From the NCBI RefSeq assembly GCF_019457915.1, contig NZ_JAHZSS010000006.1, forward strand, positions 1 to 64,000: a stretch of DNA of 64,000 nucleotides, written 5' to 3'. Below are positions 10,659 through 20,988 of the stretch, piece by piece. Position 1 is the first letter of the stretch, and the number at the start of each line of letters is the position of its first letter. The position numbers were made by a program, and so were the translations under genes. The notes under the pieces are model-generated. The model did no database searches. It was not told where the DNA came from and saw only the letters and a list, made by a program, of their open reading frames with translations. Source of the stretch: Neiella holothuriorum (lineage in GTDB: Bacteria; Pseudomonadota; Gammaproteobacteria; Enterobacterales; Neiellaceae).

Positions 10659-10679
10659 CGGGCTGCACTTGGCAGCCCG
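10659..10679 (+). other. stable hairpin between leuS and lptE
   Basis: Perfect 8-bp G+C-rich stem CGGGCTGC / GCAGCCCG with an ACTTG loop, nine bases after the leuS stop. No T run follows, so it is more likely a transcript-stabilising or attenuating structure within the operon than a full terminator. Confidence 0.6.
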
Positions 10680-10722
10680 CTAATTAAACGCCACTGAAAA
10701 TTTGCCGCCGCAGGAGCACTTA

Positions 10723-11202
10723 ATGTTAAAACGCTGGATGTTAACTTTGGCATGTTGCGCAATGATCAGCGCATGCGGTTTTCAATTGCGCGGAAGTTAC
10801 ACCCTGCCTGATGAATTTCAGCAACTGCACTTACAAAGCCAAGACAGCTACTCTGCCATTACTCGCGAAGTAACCAAGCGTTTTAAAGACAGTGGCATTA
10901 CCTTACTGCCGGTCGCGAGCGATGAATCGCCGATTGTGGTGTTAGGCCAAGACAAACTCGAACGCGCCAATCTGTCGGTTTATCCTGATGGCCAAGTGGC
11001 TGAATACCGGCTCATTTACAAACTCAAAGTCACCGTTTTGCGAGCCGAGAAACCGCCCGAGAATCTCGAACTGCAGGTTCAGCGAGATTACCTTGATGAT
11101 CCAAGACAGGCACTTGCCAAGCAGCGCGAACGTGAATTGCTGCTCAAAGAAATGCGCAAGCAGATTGCCTATCAACTCATCGCCAAAGTCTCATCGCTTT
11201 GA
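10723..11202 (+). CDS. lptE: LPS-assembly lipoprotein LptE
   Basis: 159 residues from the chosen ATG at 10723, which has GGAG seven bases upstream and gives a proper lipoprotein signal (MLKRWMLTLACCAMISAC). An in-frame TTG at 10702 would add seven residues before the signal and is less likely. The lipobox is ISAC with C18 as the lipidated residue, followed by GFQLRG, the hallmark of LptE/RlpB. LptE plugs the LptD barrel that inserts lipopolysaccharide in the outer membrane. It sits between leuS and holA as in E. coli. Confidence 0.94.
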   Translation: MLKRWMLTLACCAMISACGFQLRGSYTLPDEFQQLHLQSQDSYSAITREVTKRFKDSGITLLPVASDESPIVVLGQDKLERANLSVYPDGQVAEYRLIYKLKVTVLRAEKPPENLELQVQRDYLDDPRQALAKQRERELLLKEMRKQIAYQLIAKVSSL

Positions 11203-11235
11203 TCATCATCACTCGCTGCAATCAGGCTTAACCAT

Positions 11236-12285
11236 ATGGCAGCCAACCGAATTTACCCCAATCAACTCGAGCAGGCGCTGCGCCAGCAGCTGCAACCGGC
11301 TTACCTGATTTTTGGCGACGAACCCTTGCAGCGATTCGAGTCCGTCTCTGCCATTGTCGCAGCCGCAAAACAGCAAGGCTTTGAAGAAGTCGAGCGTCTC
11401 TATTTAGATACCAGCGATGGTGCCGAGCAATTGACTCAGGCTTTACAGGGCATGAGCTTGTTCGCAAGCCGCCGGGTTATTGTGGTGGATTTAGGTAACG
11501 GCAAAATTGGCAAAGACGCGAGCCAAATTTTTAATTATTACGCCGAGCAGCCAAGCCCCGATTTACTGCTGATCTGCCATGGCAGCAAGCTAGAAAAAGC
11601 ACAACAAAACAGCAAATGGTTTAAAGCGTTAGCCGCATTTGCCGTCACGGTGTCCATTACCGTGCCAACCGGAGAGCGTCTGACTCGCTGGCTCCAGCAG
11701 CGAGCCCGTAGTTGTGGCGTTCAATTGCCGCCAGATGCTGTGCAATATTTGCAAGAGCATCATGAAGGGAACTTAATGGCGCTCAGCCAAGAGCTAGAAA
11801 AACTAGCGCTGCTGCACGGCTCAGCTCCTATTTCCGTTGAACAATTGCATCAAGCGCTGATCGATCAATCGCGCTTTGATGTGTTTCAACTCACCGACAC
11901 CTTACTTGCCGGTAATCACCACGAATTAAGTCACATGCTAAGCCAATTGCGTGATGAGGGTGCCGAGCCCGTCGTGGTTTGTTGGGCATTAAGCCGCGAA
12001 ATAAGTCAGTTCGCGCAACTTAGCCAACAACCAGCGGCACAAGCCAAACTGTTCAAGCAATTTCGTATCTGGCCATCGCGACAACCGTTGGTAAAGCAAG
12101 CGCTGGCCAAGTTATCGCTACAGCAATTACAACAAGCCTTAATGTTGGTGGCGCGCCTTGAACGCAATGTCAAAGGTGCGCAAGCCGATCCGCAAGCTAG
12201 CTGGCCGCTCATAGAGCAGTGCTGTCAATTGCTGATGGCTCCAAACGCCACAGCCGACTGGCTGCTCGCGGCTGACCAAACGTAA
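11236..12285 (+). CDS. holA: DNA polymerase III delta subunit
   Basis: 349 residues. The delta subunit of the clamp loader, which opens the beta sliding clamp. The N-terminal region contains the conserved LEQALRQQLQPAYLIFGDEPL start and the segment GMSLFASRRVIVVDLGNGK. The middle and C-terminal helical domains follow the family pattern, including LSQELEKLALL and FDVFQLTDTLLAG. It lies 33 bp after lptE and 19 bp before nadD in the conserved operon. Length and context agree with E. coli HolA. Confidence 0.95.
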   Translation: MAANRIYPNQLEQALRQQLQPAYLIFGDEPLQRFESVSAIVAAAKQQGFEEVERLYLDTSDGAEQLTQALQGMSLFASRRVIVVDLGNGKIGKDASQIFNYYAEQPSPDLLLICHGSKLEKAQQNSKWFKALAAFAVTVSITVPTGERLTRWLQQRARSCGVQLPPDAVQYLQEHHEGNLMALSQELEKLALLHGSAPISVEQLHQALIDQSRFDVFQLTDTLLAGNHHELSHMLSQLRDEGAEPVVVCWALSREISQFAQLSQQPAAQAKLFKQFRIWPSRQPLVKQALAKLSLQQLQQALMLVARLERNVKGAQADPQASWPLIEQCCQLLMAPNATADWLLAADQT

Positions 12286-12304
12286 TTAGCGGAACCTCAC
12301 AGCC

Positions 12305-12958
12305 ATGGCTATCAAACACCCAATCCAACACATCGGCCTGCTGGGTGGTACGTTTAACCCCATCCACAATGGCCATCTCGAGTTAGCCACTTACGTACAA
12401 CGGCGGCTTGGCCTCGACGTCATGCAATTATTGCCAAACCATGTGCCGCCCCACAAAGAAACGCCCATGGTCAATGCCAAGCACCGATTGGCGATGGTTA
12501 ACGCAGCCATTGCAAACTACACACAGCTTGATGTGAACCCCATTGAGCTTGCTCGCTCACAGCCGTCATATTCGGTAGATACCCTCCTCACCATTCGCCA
12601 GCAGCAACCCGATAACGCCATCTATTTCGTGATGGGCATGGACTCATTCGCTTCGTTGAGTCAGTGGTCGCGTTGGCAACAATTGCTCGACTTGTGTCAT
12701 TTAGTGATCTGCCAGCGCCCTGGCGATGCCATACCAACCAAAGGCATTGAGGCTGAATTACTTGCCCAGCATCAGAAATCAGGTATTAGTGAGTTAAATG
12801 GCAAATTGAGTGGCCATATCCTGTGCTTAAACAATCCGTTGTGGCCTGTCTCTTCCACTCAAATTCGCCAACACCTCAGTCATGGCACAATTGATCTCGA
12901 TTTGTTACCCGAATCGGTTGTGCAATATATCGCTAACCATCAACTTTATCGCCAATAG
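12305..12958 (+). CDS. nadD: nicotinate-nucleotide adenylyltransferase NadD
   Basis: 217 residues. Adenylates nicotinate mononucleotide in NAD synthesis. The nucleotidyltransferase motif GLLGGTFNPIHNGHLELA (about residues 11-28) contains the GxFxPxHxGH signature, and the C-terminal ISSTxIR equivalent is VSSTQIRQHL. FVMGMDSFASLSQW is the family-specific middle motif. It ends the leuS-led run. A new promoter appears to precede the next gene. Confidence 0.96.
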   Translation: MAIKHPIQHIGLLGGTFNPIHNGHLELATYVQRRLGLDVMQLLPNHVPPHKETPMVNAKHRLAMVNAAIANYTQLDVNPIELARSQPSYSVDTLLTIRQQQPDNAIYFVMGMDSFASLSQWSRWQQLLDLCHLVICQRPGDAIPTKGIEAELLAQHQKSGISELNGKLSGHILCLNNPLWPVSSTQIRQHLSHGTIDLDLLPESVVQYIANHQLYRQ

Positions 12959-12968
12959 CGCTGACGCA

Positions 12969-12996
12969 TTGAAGCTAAATTTGTTACGCTTATAGG
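12969..12996 (+). promoter_or_regulatory. candidate sigma-70 promoter of rsfS operon
   Basis: TTGAAG (12969-12974), a 16-bp spacer and TATAGG (12991-12996), 32 bp before the rsfS start and just after the nadD stop. The RBS AGGAGAG follows at about 13017. This suggests that rsfS-rlmH-mrdA-mrdB-mltB-rlpA can be transcribed separately from leuS. Confidence 0.42.
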
Positions 12997-13027
12997 GTTA
13001 ATAAAAACTCATTCGCAGGAGAGCAAG

Positions 13028-13345
13028 TTGCACGGTAAAGAGTTGATTGATTTCATCGTTGATAAAGTTGACGACATGAAAGGCCGAGACGTTATGACGT
13101 TGGATGTTGCCAAGCGCAGCACCATCACCGACACATTGATTATTTGTTCGGGGAATTCCAAGCGTCACGTCCAGTCCATCGCAGAACACGTGGCAACGGA
13201 AGCCAAACATGCTGGAATGCCAGCGCTAGGTTTGGAAGGACAAGACGAAGGCGAATGGGTGCTGGTAGATTTAGGTGATGTAGTTCTGCATGTAATGCAG
13301 GAGAACGCGCGTGAATTCTATCAGCTGGAAAAACTCTGGAGCTAA
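13028..13345 (+). CDS. rsfS: ribosomal silencing factor RsfS
   Basis: 105 residues, the same as E. coli. Binds ribosomal protein uL14 and blocks subunit joining under starvation. Conserved features are the central DTLIICSGNSKRHVQSIAEHV and the C-terminal EGEWVLVDLGDVVLHVMQ followed by REFYQLEKLW. The start is a TTG (13028) with AGGAG upstream at good spacing. An ATG does not occur in the right place, so the TTG start is well supported. It lies 3 bp before rlmH. Confidence 0.95.
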   Translation: MHGKELIDFIVDKVDDMKGRDVMTLDVAKRSTITDTLIICSGNSKRHVQSIAEHVATEAKHAGMPALGLEGQDEGEWVLVDLGDVVLHVMQENAREFYQLEKLWS

Positions 13346-13348
13346 CGG

Positions 13349-13819
13349 GTGCGCCTGCAGTTAATCGCGGTCGGTCAACGCATGCCCGCCTGGGTATCCG
13401 CCGCGTTTAGCGACTACCAAAGTCGCTTCCCTCGCGACTGTACCTTTGAACTCACTGAAATTCCCGCAGGTAAACGTGGCAAGAATGCTGACATCGCGCG
13501 CATCTTGGCACAAGAAGGCGAGCGCATGCTCAGCGCTGTGGGGAAAGGCAATCGTATCGTGACCCTAGAGGTTACCGGTAAGCCATGGGACACCCCTCAG
13601 CTTTCCAAGCAGTTAGCCAGTTGGCAGATGGACGGTCGTAACGTTAGTCTACTCGTTGGCGGGCCCGAAGGGCTTGCTCCGGCATGCATCAGCGCCGCAG
13701 AGCAGCGTTGGTCTCTGTCGAATCTAACATTGCCCCACCCCATGGTACGCGTCATTATCGCTGAAAGCTTGTATCGGGCCTGGAGCCTGTTGAACAATCA
13801 CCCCTATCATCGGGAATAA
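13349..13819 (+). CDS. rlmH: 23S rRNA (pseudouridine-1915-N3)-methyltransferase RlmH
   Basis: 156 residues. A SPOUT-fold methyltransferase that methylates pseudouridine 1915 of 23S rRNA on assembled 70S ribosomes. The knot region contains [11 protein letters not shown] and the C-terminus ends with the conserved [17 protein letters not shown]. The start is a GTG three bases after the rsfS stop. Operon position and length are standard. Confidence 0.96.
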   Translation: MRLQLIAVGQRMPAWVSAAFSDYQSRFPRDCTFELTEIPAGKRGKNADIARILAQEGERMLSAVGKGNRIVTLEVTGKPWDTPQLSKQLASWQMDGRNVSLLVGGPEGLAPACISAAEQRWSLSNLTLPHPMVRVIIAESLYRAWSLLNNHPYHRE

Positions 13820-13830
13820 CAGAGACAAGT

Positions 13831-15726
13831 ATGGCGGCGCGTAAACGCATAACCATTCGAGATCGGCAGGCCGAATCCTCACTATTTTACCGTCGAGCCG
13901 TTGTCGCCTTGTTGGTGGTTGTGCTGTTGATTGCCATGCTGATCTCCAACTTGTATAAGCTGCAAGTCACCCGCCATGAAGACTTTAATACACGCTCTCA
14001 CGACAACCGTATTCGGGTGCTGCCAGTCGCGCCAAACCGCGGCTTAATCTACGACCGAAACGGTGTGTTATTAGCTGACAACCGGCCGGTTTACTCACTT
14101 GAATTAGTCCCTGAAGAAATTACCGATCTCCCTGCAACTGTTGCCGCACTTGCGCAGTTACTTGGTATTTCAGAAGAGCGTCAGCAGAAGTTTCTGGAAC
14201 AATCGCGAGTCAGTCGCCGCTTCAAAAAAATTCCGCTAAAAGAAAGTTTGTCAGAGCAAGAAGTCGCCCAAATAAGCGTGAATCAACATCATTACCCAGG
14301 TGTTTATGTTGAGGCTCGCTTAAAACGCCATTACCCGTTTGGCGATGCCTTTACTCATGCTGTGGGTTATGTGGCAAAAATCAACAAACGCGATCTAGAG
14401 CGGCTCGATCAAGAAGACAAGCTCGCCAACTACAAAGCGACTCGCGATATAGGCAAACAAGGCATTGAGCGTTATTACGAAGACATGCTCCATGGCTCCG
14501 TTGGTTATCAAGAAGTTGAGGTAAACAACCGCGGCCGTATTACCCGCACCGTTAATTTTGAGCCACCGGAGCCCGGCAGTGATTTGCGGCTCAGCCTTGA
14601 TATTCAATTGCAGCTGAAAGCACAAGAATTACTGACCGATAAACGCGGCGCAGTGGTGGCGCTCGATCCACGTGACGGTAGCGTATTGGCACTGGTATCT
14701 GCCCCCAGCTACGATCCCAATCCGTTTGTTCATGGTATTAGCAGTAAAGCGTACCGCGCCCTGCTTAACTCGGACGATCGCCCTCTCATTAACCGGACGA
14801 CGCAAGGCCAGTACCCTCCAGCGTCCACCATCAAACCCATTTTGTCGCTACTGGCGCTCAATGAAGGCATTGTCACCCCAGAAACTCGCATTTGGGATCC
14901 GGGCTGGTTCCAAATTGATGGTGTGAAACGTAAATATCGCGACTGGAAGAAGTGGGGCCACGGCTGGGTTGATTTACAATCGGCCATCGAGCAGTCATGT
15001 AACATCTACTTTTTCGACATTGCCACCAAGCTCGGCATTGACAAAATTGATGAATTTGCCAGCCAGTTTGGCTTTGGCGAGTACACCGGCATTGATATCC
15101 GTGAAGAAAGCGCAGGCGTACAGCCATCGCGCGCTTGGAAACGTGCTCGCCACGGTCAGCCGTGGTATTTAGGCGACACCGTCAATATCGGCATTGGTCA
15201 GGGCTACTGGACCGCCACGCCACTGCAGCTCGCGCACGCCATTGGCATCATGGCTCGCCATGGTAAAAACTACACGCCGCGCCTCGTACAATCGATTCAA
15301 ACCGATACCGGCAATATCAACTTGCCGGCCGATCAACGCCCGCCAGTGGTGTTGAATCGCGATACCTATTGGGATGAAGCGATTGAAGGCATGCGTCGAG
15401 TCAACCATTCCGAACACGGCACTGCCCGCAAGGCATTTGCTAACACGAGCTACATATCTGCCGGTAAATCGGGCACGGCGCAGGTGTTCAGTCTTAAGCA
15501 AGATGAAGAATATGACGCAGAAAAGCTCAACAAGCGTAAACATGATAATGCGATGTTTGTTGCTTTCGCGCCGCTCAATAACCCGCAAATCGTAGTCGCG
15601 GTCGCCACCGAAAACCAAGGTGGTGGTTCAAGTAATGCGGCGCCTATTGCCAGAGCCATTATCGATCACTATGTTGAAACGACTGGCTTTGAAAGTAACT
15701 TACCCATTGGAATTCCCGTGCCATGA
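13831..15726 (+). CDS. mrdA: penicillin-binding protein 2 (elongasome transpeptidase)
   Basis: 631 residues. The class B PBP that crosslinks peptidoglycan during cell elongation in partnership with RodA. One N-terminal membrane anchor lies at about 22-43. A pedestal/dimerisation domain follows, containing [18 protein letters not shown]. The transpeptidase domain has the three active-site motifs by codon count: S332-T-I-K335 (PPASTIKP), S389-C-N391 and K546-S-G-T549. All catalytic residues are intact. Its stop overlaps the rodA start by four bases (ATGA), so the two subunits are translationally coupled. Confidence 0.97.
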   Translation: MAARKRITIRDRQAESSLFYRRAVVALLVVVLLIAMLISNLYKLQVTRHEDFNTRSHDNRIRVLPVAPNRGLIYDRNGVLLADNRPVYSLELVPEEITDLPATVAALAQLLGISEERQQKFLEQSRVSRRFKKIPLKESLSEQEVAQISVNQHHYPGVYVEARLKRHYPFGDAFTHAVGYVAKINKRDLERLDQEDKLANYKATRDIGKQGIERYYEDMLHGSVGYQEVEVNNRGRITRTVNFEPPEPGSDLRLSLDIQLQLKAQELLTDKRGAVVALDPRDGSVLALVSAPSYDPNPFVHGISSKAYRALLNSDDRPLINRTTQGQYPPASTIKPILSLLALNEGIVTPETRIWDPGWFQIDGVKRKYRDWKKWGHGWVDLQSAIEQSCNIYFFDIATKLGIDKIDEFASQFGFGEYTGIDIREESAGVQPSRAWKRARHGQPWYLGDTVNIGIGQGYWTATPLQLAHAIGIMARHGKNYTPRLVQSIQTDTGNINLPADQRPPVVLNRDTYWDEAIEGMRRVNHSEHGTARKAFANTSYISAGKSGTAQVFSLKQDEEYDAEKLNKRKHDNAMFVAFAPLNNPQIVVAVATENQGGGSSNAAPIARAIIDHYVETTGFESNLPIGIPVP

Positions 15727-16850
15727 TTTTCGGCTCTGTTGAACGCCTCGAAGCGCAAATGCGCAAACCTAGCGTGTGGTTTAAGCTTCACATCGACGCC
15801 TATTTGCTAATGCTGTTAATGGTGCTGATGGCCGTGGGTCTGATGGTTATTTATAGCGCTGGCGGCCAAGATTTAGATCTGGCCATTCGACAAATCGTGC
15901 GCTTAGGCGTGGCATTTTTCGTCATGATCGCACTGGCCCAAATCAACCCTGAAAATTATCGCCGCTGGGCTTACCCCATTTATGTGATTGGCACCTTACT
16001 ACTGGTGGCCGTGCTGGTTGTGGGGGTTGTAGGCAAAGGTGCTCAGCGTTGGATTGACCTCGGTTTTATGCGTTTTCAGCCATCCGAGATCATGAAATTA
16101 ATTGTTCCCATCGCAGCGGCTCACTTTCTTGCGAATGATGCCCTGCCCGCCCGCTTTGGCCGCGTGGTCATCGCATTTGTGGTGATCTTAGTTCCCACGC
16201 TACTCATTGCTCGCCAGCCTGACTTAGGGACGTCATTGCTGATTGCTGCATCCGGCGTGTTTGTGATTTTCTTAGCCGGCGTGAGTTGGAAATTAATATT
16301 CGCAGGTGCAGTTGCGCTCGCAAGCTTTCTGCCGGTGCTGTGGTTTTACCTCATGCACGATTACCAACGAACGCGCGTATTGACCTTGTTTGATCCCGAA
16401 CGCGATCCACTTGGCAGTGGCTACCATATTATTCAGTCGACAATTGCAATTGGCTCGGGCGGCTTTAGCGGCAAAGGTTGGCTGCACGGTACGCAATCGC
16501 AGTTAGAGTTTTTACCAGAGCGTCACACCGACTTTATTTTCGCAGTATTCAGTGAAGAGTTTGGTCTGACCGGCGTGTTATTGCTGTTATCGCTCTATTT
16601 GCTCATCGTGGTGCGCGGTTTGTACATTGCTGCCAATGCGCAAACCACGTTCGGTAGTTTGTTAGCCGGCAGCATTACCCTCACCTTTTTCGTTTACGTA
16701 TTCGTGAACATCGGCATGGTTTCTGGCATTTTGCCGGTTGTTGGCGTTCCATTGCCACTGGTCAGCTACGGCGGCACTTCGATGGTGACATTGCTAGCTG
16801 GCTTTGGCATCTTAATGGGCATTCACACCCACCGACGGATGATTATATGA
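15723..16850 (+). CDS. mrdB: RodA peptidoglycan glycosyltransferase (SEDS family)
   Basis: 375 residues with about ten membrane segments. The SEDS polymerase of the rod complex, acting with PBP2. Family signatures include [63 protein letters not shown] and the C-terminal [15 protein letters not shown]. It overlaps mrdA and mltB by four bases on each side, so the three genes are tightly coupled. Confidence 0.97.
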   Translation: MIFGSVERLEAQMRKPSVWFKLHIDAYLLMLLMVLMAVGLMVIYSAGGQDLDLAIRQIVRLGVAFFVMIALAQINPENYRRWAYPIYVIGTLLLVAVLVVGVVGKGAQRWIDLGFMRFQPSEIMKLIVPIAAAHFLANDALPARFGRVVIAFVVILVPTLLIARQPDLGTSLLIAASGVFVIFLAGVSWKLIFAGAVALASFLPVLWFYLMHDYQRTRVLTLFDPERDPLGSGYHIIQSTIAIGSGGFSGKGWLHGTQSQLEFLPERHTDFIFAVFSEEFGLTGVLLLLSLYLLIVVRGLYIAANAQTTFGSLLAGSITLTFFVYVFVNIGMVSGILPVVGVPLPLVSYGGTSMVTLLAGFGILMGIHTHRRMII

Positions 16851-17863
16851 ACTTTTCGACGATTCGCCTGCCAAGCTGGGCGCGTTCCATCGGGTTATCA
16901 GTTTGTGCCAGTCTGGCTGCATTTTCGGCGCATACAGCAGCTAGCAATACAATTGATGACGCATTTATTAATGAAGTGGTCAGTAGCTACCAACTCGATG
17001 AGCGTTGGATCCGCACTCAGGTCAAAGCCGCGCAATTTAATCCGGAGATTATTGAGCGCATTACCACGCCTTGGGAAGCGAAGCCTTGGTATCAATATCA
17101 AACCATTTTTCTTAAGCCTGAGCGAGTCGAGCAAGCCGTTGAGTTCTGGCAGCAACACCAACAGGTGTTGGCTCGCGCCGAGCAACAATATGGCGTGCCA
17201 CCGCAATTTATTGCCGCCATCATTGGCGTAGAAACCTACTTTGGTCGTTTTAAAGGCGATAAGAAAGTTCTGGATTCGCTCTATACGCTGGGTTTCCATT
17301 ACCCGAAGCGCGCTAAGTTTTTCCGCTCAGAACTCGGTCACTTCCTTGCGCTGAGCTACGAGCAAGGCTGGGATCCAGCAACCATTTATGGTTCTTACGC
17401 TGGTGCCATGGGATTCCCGCAATTTATTAGCTCAAGCTACCGCGCCTACGCCGTGGACTTTAATGGTGATGGCCAGCGCGATTTACTCAATTCGCCCGAA
17501 GATGCCATTGGCAGCGTTGCCAATTACTTTGCTGAACATGGCTGGCAGGCTGGAACTTGCCTAGTCGATGAGGTGACGCTTACGCCAGCGGCTGAAAAAT
17601 TTGTTCAAACCGATACCAAGATTAAACACTCATGGGGCGACGTTCGTGGCGCCGGCATTGTCACCAGCCAGCATTTGAGTGACAACGATAAGGTGATGCT
17701 ATTCCCGCTGGCTCAAGATGAGAACATCAACCGACATTATCTCGGCTGCAATAACTTTTACGTGATCACCCGCTACAACCACAGCCGACTGTATGCCATG
17801 GCCGTTTATCGTTTAAGTCAGCAAATTGAAGCTGCGTGGCAGGCCAAACAAGTCGCCAATTGA
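16847..17863 (+). CDS. mltB: lytic murein transglycosylase B
   Basis: 338 residues. Cleaves the MurNAc-GlcNAc bond of peptidoglycan to leave 1,6-anhydro ends. The catalytic glutamate is E129 in [11 protein letters not shown], and the family motifs [28 protein letters not shown] and [11 protein letters not shown] (split over about 185-235) are present. The N-terminus is a signal peptide, but the only nearby Cys sits in a LSVC context that is not a good lipobox, unlike the E. coli lipoprotein. The protein may therefore be a soluble periplasmic enzyme. It overlaps mrdB by four bases, and its last base is the first base of rlpA. Confidence 0.93.
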   Translation: MNFSTIRLPSWARSIGLSVCASLAAFSAHTAASNTIDDAFINEVVSSYQLDERWIRTQVKAAQFNPEIIERITTPWEAKPWYQYQTIFLKPERVEQAVEFWQQHQQVLARAEQQYGVPPQFIAAIIGVETYFGRFKGDKKVLDSLYTLGFHYPKRAKFFRSELGHFLALSYEQGWDPATIYGSYAGAMGFPQFISSSYRAYAVDFNGDGQRDLLNSPEDAIGSVANYFAEHGWQAGTCLVDEVTLTPAAEKFVQTDTKIKHSWGDVRGAGIVTSQHLSDNDKVMLFPLAQDENINRHYLGCNNFYVITRYNHSRLYAMAVYRLSQQIEAAWQAKQVAN

Positions 17864-18780
17864 TGATAAAGCCTGCGGCATCATACGCCTGTTTATTGAG
17901 CGCCATATTGCTGGCTGGTTGCGCCAGCAATATGAGCGCCTCAGATCGTTATCAGGCCAAACGCTATCAGCAACTTGACGACAGCGCCCCAGCCAGCCCG
18001 GTTGATGTGTCACAAGTTCCCGATGCAATGCCCGCCTACGAGCCAAAATCTCGCGGCGGCAATAGCAACTATAAAGTCCGGGGTAAGCACTACAAAGTCA
18101 TGGACTCAGCCGATGGCTTTAGTGAACTGGGCAATGCCAGTTGGTATGGCAATAAGTTTCATGGCCATAAAACAAGTAATGGCGAAATCTACAACATGTA
18201 CGCCATGTCTGCCGCTCATAAAAACTTACCGTTACCTAGCTTTGTGAAAGTCACTCGACTCGACACAGGGAAGCAGGTCATTGTACGCGTGAATGATCGA
18301 GGGCCATTCCACTCAGGCCGGATCATCGATTTATCATATGCCGCGGCTTATAAGCTCGACATGCTGAAGCTCGGCACCGCCAAAGTTAAAATTGAAGCCA
18401 TTACCGTAACACCGCCTTGGCAGCAGTCCGATCCCATCATGGCGTTGCTCGACCAACAGGCTGCGGAAGCAAAGCCAACATTGCCCATTCATGTTGCTGT
18501 AACCTCACAGGTAGCATCTGCCTTCACTCCAATGCTCGATCCCGTAGTGACCAACTCAACTCACTGGTTTATTCAAGTGGCAGCAACGCAAGATAAGCAA
18601 CGAGCAGACGCCTTGGTGACACAGTTATCCTCCATTTTCGAGCAAACGGGCCGCACGGTTACTGAACAGAATTTACACAAAATTCAGCTCGGCCCCTTTG
18701 CAGATGAAGTTGCGGCAGACAAATTGCTGGAAATATTAAAAAAAGGTGAATTTTCTTCGGCTTTTAAGGTCTATCAATGA
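17863..18780 (+). CDS. rlpA: septal-ring lytic transglycosylase RlpA, lipoprotein
   Basis: 305 residues from the ATG at 17863, which overlaps the mltB stop (TGATG) and gives a clean lipoprotein signal with lipobox LLAGC, C20 lipidated. An upstream in-frame GTG (17836) would place nine extra residues before the signal. The double-psi beta-barrel domain (about 95-180) has [17 protein letters not shown] and the catalytic-type [24 protein letters not shown] domain at the C-terminus (about 230-305) binds denuded glycan strands. It ends the rod-shape operon, and dacA follows after 79 bp. Confidence 0.94.
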   Translation: MIKPAASYACLLSAILLAGCASNMSASDRYQAKRYQQLDDSAPASPVDVSQVPDAMPAYEPKSRGGNSNYKVRGKHYKVMDSADGFSELGNASWYGNKFHGHKTSNGEIYNMYAMSAAHKNLPLPSFVKVTRLDTGKQVIVRVNDRGPFHSGRIIDLSYAAAYKLDMLKLGTAKVKIEAITVTPPWQQSDPIMALLDQQAAEAKPTLPIHVAVTSQVASAFTPMLDPVVTNSTHWFIQVAATQDKQRADALVTQLSSIFEQTGRTVTEQNLHKIQLGPFADEVAADKLLEILKKGEFSSAFKVYQ

Positions 18781-18859
18781 AACGAAGCGTATTTGATATA
18801 AGTCATGTTATGCTAGCGTTCACTCACACATCCTAAATTCCTAAACCTAGAAATAAGCT

Positions 18860-20044
18860 ATGCCTCAGCACACAACAATTCGTTCGTTAACCGCAGGTCT
18901 GGTTGCTTTAGCAACTTCATGTGTCGCTTTTGCTGCGCCAGTTGTGACGCCTGATCCGCCAAAGGTCAATGCCAAAGGCTACGTCTTGGTCGATTACTTA
19001 ACAGGCCGCACGCTGGTTGAGCACAACGCTGATGGCCGTTTGGCCCCTGCCAGCTTGACCAAAATGATGACCAGCTACGTCATCGGCACCGAAATTAAAA
19101 ACGGCAATGTCACCGAACAAGACATGGTCAAAATTGGCCCCAATGCTTCGCTTTATACTAATGCCGAGTTACGCGGCTCATCCTTGATGTTCGTACAGGT
19201 CGATACCGAAGTGCCTTTGGGAGAGCTGAATAAAGGCATCATCGTGGTTTCCGGTAACGACGCTTGTATCGCGGTGGCTGAACACCTAGCCGGTACAGAA
19301 GATGCGTTTGCTGACATGATGAATGCTTATGCCGAACACTTAGGTATGAGTGGTTCGCATTTCATGAACAGCCACGGTCTTGATCACCCGGAGCATTACA
19401 CCACGCCACGTGACATGGCCACCTTGGGTGTCTCCTTGATCCGTGATTTGCCAGAAGAATACGCCATCTACAAAGAGAAAAGTTACACTTGGGATGGACG
19501 CGAGCAATTTAACCGCAACGCCTTGCTGTGGGATAAAGATCTCGGTGCAGACGGCATCAAAACCGGCCACACCAATGAAGCCGGTTATAGCTTGGTGTCA
19601 TCCGCAGTGAAAGGCGACATGCGCTTGGTTGCCGTGGTCATGGGCACCGACAGCACTCGCGCCCGTAACGCCGAAAACCGCAAATTGCTGCAATATGGTT
19701 TCCGCTTCTTTGAAACCGTGGTGCCATACGATCCGGGCACAGTCTTTGCCGAAGAACGGGTTTGGTTTGGTACGCAAGAGTCCGTTGAACTGGGTGTCTT
19801 GGAAACCGTTGCGACGACCTTGCCAAAAGGCCAGCGCAAAAACCTAAAAGCCGATTTTGAGCTAACATCTCGCCCTGAAGCGCCAGTGACAAAAGGACAA
19901 GAGTTTGGCGTAGTACACGTCACTTTAGATGGTGAAGATATTGCGACCTATCCGCTCGTTGCGCTGCACGATGTGGAAGAAGCCGGTTGGATGAGTAAGC
20001 TCATCGATCACATCTTGCTGTTTATTCACAATCTAACGAGCTAA
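18860..20044 (+). CDS. dacA: D-alanyl-D-alanine carboxypeptidase (PBP5/PBP6 family)
   Basis: 394 residues. Trims the terminal D-Ala of pentapeptide side chains in the periplasm. It has a cleavable signal peptide (ending near VAFAAPV). The serine motif S65-L-T-K68, S131-G-N133 and K234-T-G are in place by codon count. The C-terminal PBP5-type beta domain and a final amphipathic helix (WMSKLIDHILLFIHNLTS), which anchors the enzyme to the inner membrane surface, are complete. A strong terminator follows 20 bases later. Confidence 0.96.
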   Translation: MPQHTTIRSLTAGLVALATSCVAFAAPVVTPDPPKVNAKGYVLVDYLTGRTLVEHNADGRLAPASLTKMMTSYVIGTEIKNGNVTEQDMVKIGPNASLYTNAELRGSSLMFVQVDTEVPLGELNKGIIVVSGNDACIAVAEHLAGTEDAFADMMNAYAEHLGMSGSHFMNSHGLDHPEHYTTPRDMATLGVSLIRDLPEEYAIYKEKSYTWDGREQFNRNALLWDKDLGADGIKTGHTNEAGYSLVSSAVKGDMRLVAVVMGTDSTRARNAENRKLLQYGFRFFETVVPYDPGTVFAEERVWFGTQESVELGVLETVATTLPKGQRKNLKADFELTSRPEAPVTKGQEFGVVHVTLDGEDIATYPLVALHDVEEAGWMSKLIDHILLFIHNLTS

Positions 20045-20064
20045 AGCAAAGTATTTAATTTGCT

Positions 20065-20091
20065 AAAAAGCCGCCAGTAGGCGGCTTTTTT
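20065..20091 (+). terminator. bidirectional terminator between dacA and the LysR gene
   Basis: Stem AAAAAGCCGCC / GGCGGCTTTTTT around AGTA. It ends with T runs in both directions, so it serves dacA on the plus strand and the LysR gene on the minus strand, whose stop codon lies at its edge (20090-20092). Confidence 0.9.
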
Positions 20092-20977
20092 ATTTTTCTA
20101 GATTCGATTGAACTTGCAGCTCGATCTTCTCAATAATCATTTCATAACGCTGTGGCAGCGGCTTTCGACGTTTGTGGGTCCAATATAACGGTTGTTGAAC
20201 CGGACTACTTAATGGCACCACATCAACCTGCTCACTAAGCTCAAAAGCTTGCCATGCCGATCGGGGCACCACTGTGAAGCCAATCCCTCGCGATACAGGG
20301 ATCAAGATTTGTCCAATTTGATTGATAAATCCTCGCTCAGGCAAAAGCTCCATCCCGCTAAATTCTTTAAAGTAGTTAGATGACAACACTGCTGTTGCAA
20401 ATTGGTAGCCGTCAGGGTGATTAATAAAACCCAATTCTTTTAGCGTGCTCCAATCTCCGTTTACCCCTTGCGGAACAACTAAACACAATTCGTCCGAGCC
20501 AAATAGCTGCTGGCTAATAGCCGCATCCTGAACGACTTCACTGGTAATACCCAGCTCAATCTCTCCGCTTTTAACTTCTCGGATAATTGTTCGCTCCGGC
20601 GCAGCTTCTAACGAAAACCTAAAGTCTGGGTAGCGCTGTTGAATATCAAGTAATAGAGGGTAGATCTGCAGCGCGAGGCCACCAGAACAAGCTAGCTTGC
20701 AATGGCCCCCCAATGTTTGCTGATAGTGCACAGAATCTCGAAATGATTGCTCTGCTCTGAATTGTGATTGGGCAAATTGCAATAGCATCTCGCCCGCTTC
20801 GGTAAATTCAAACTGCTTGCCATCTCGATGCAACAAGGGCTTGCCCAACCACTGCTCGAGTTTTTTCACATGCTGCGAGACTCCCGGCTGCGTCATATAC
20901 AAGTTTTCAGCGGTGCGGGTGAAATGCTTAGTTTTGCCAAGCTCAATAAACGTTCGCAAGTAGCTAGGATGTATCAA
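20090..20977 (-). CDS. LysR-family transcriptional regulator
   Basis: 295 residues. An N-terminal winged helix-turn-helix (about 1-60, with HFTRTAENLYMTQPGVSQHVKKLE) is joined to a periplasmic-binding-protein-like effector domain (about 90-290). The gene is divergent from a VOC-family enzyme across a 111-bp gap that contains a perfect 12-bp inverted repeat. That layout is the classical one for a LysR regulator controlling its neighbour and itself. The effector is not known. The pair sits between dacA and ybeD, which are adjacent in E. coli, so it is an insertion into the conserved block. Confidence 0.9.
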   Translation of the reverse strand: MIHPSYLRTFIELGKTKHFTRTAENLYMTQPGVSQHVKKLEQWLGKPLLHRDGKQFEFTEAGEMLLQFAQSQFRAEQSFRDSVHYQQTLGGHCKLACSGGLALQIYPLLLDIQQRYPDFRFSLEAAPERTIIREVKSGEIELGITSEVVQDAAISQQLFGSDELCLVVPQGVNGDWSTLKELGFINHPDGYQFATAVLSSNYFKEFSGMELLPERGFINQIGQILIPVSRGIGFTVVPRSAWQAFELSEQVDVVPLSSPVQQPLYWTHKRRKPLPQRYEMIIEKIELQVQSNLEK

Positions 20978-20988
20978 AACGACACCAT

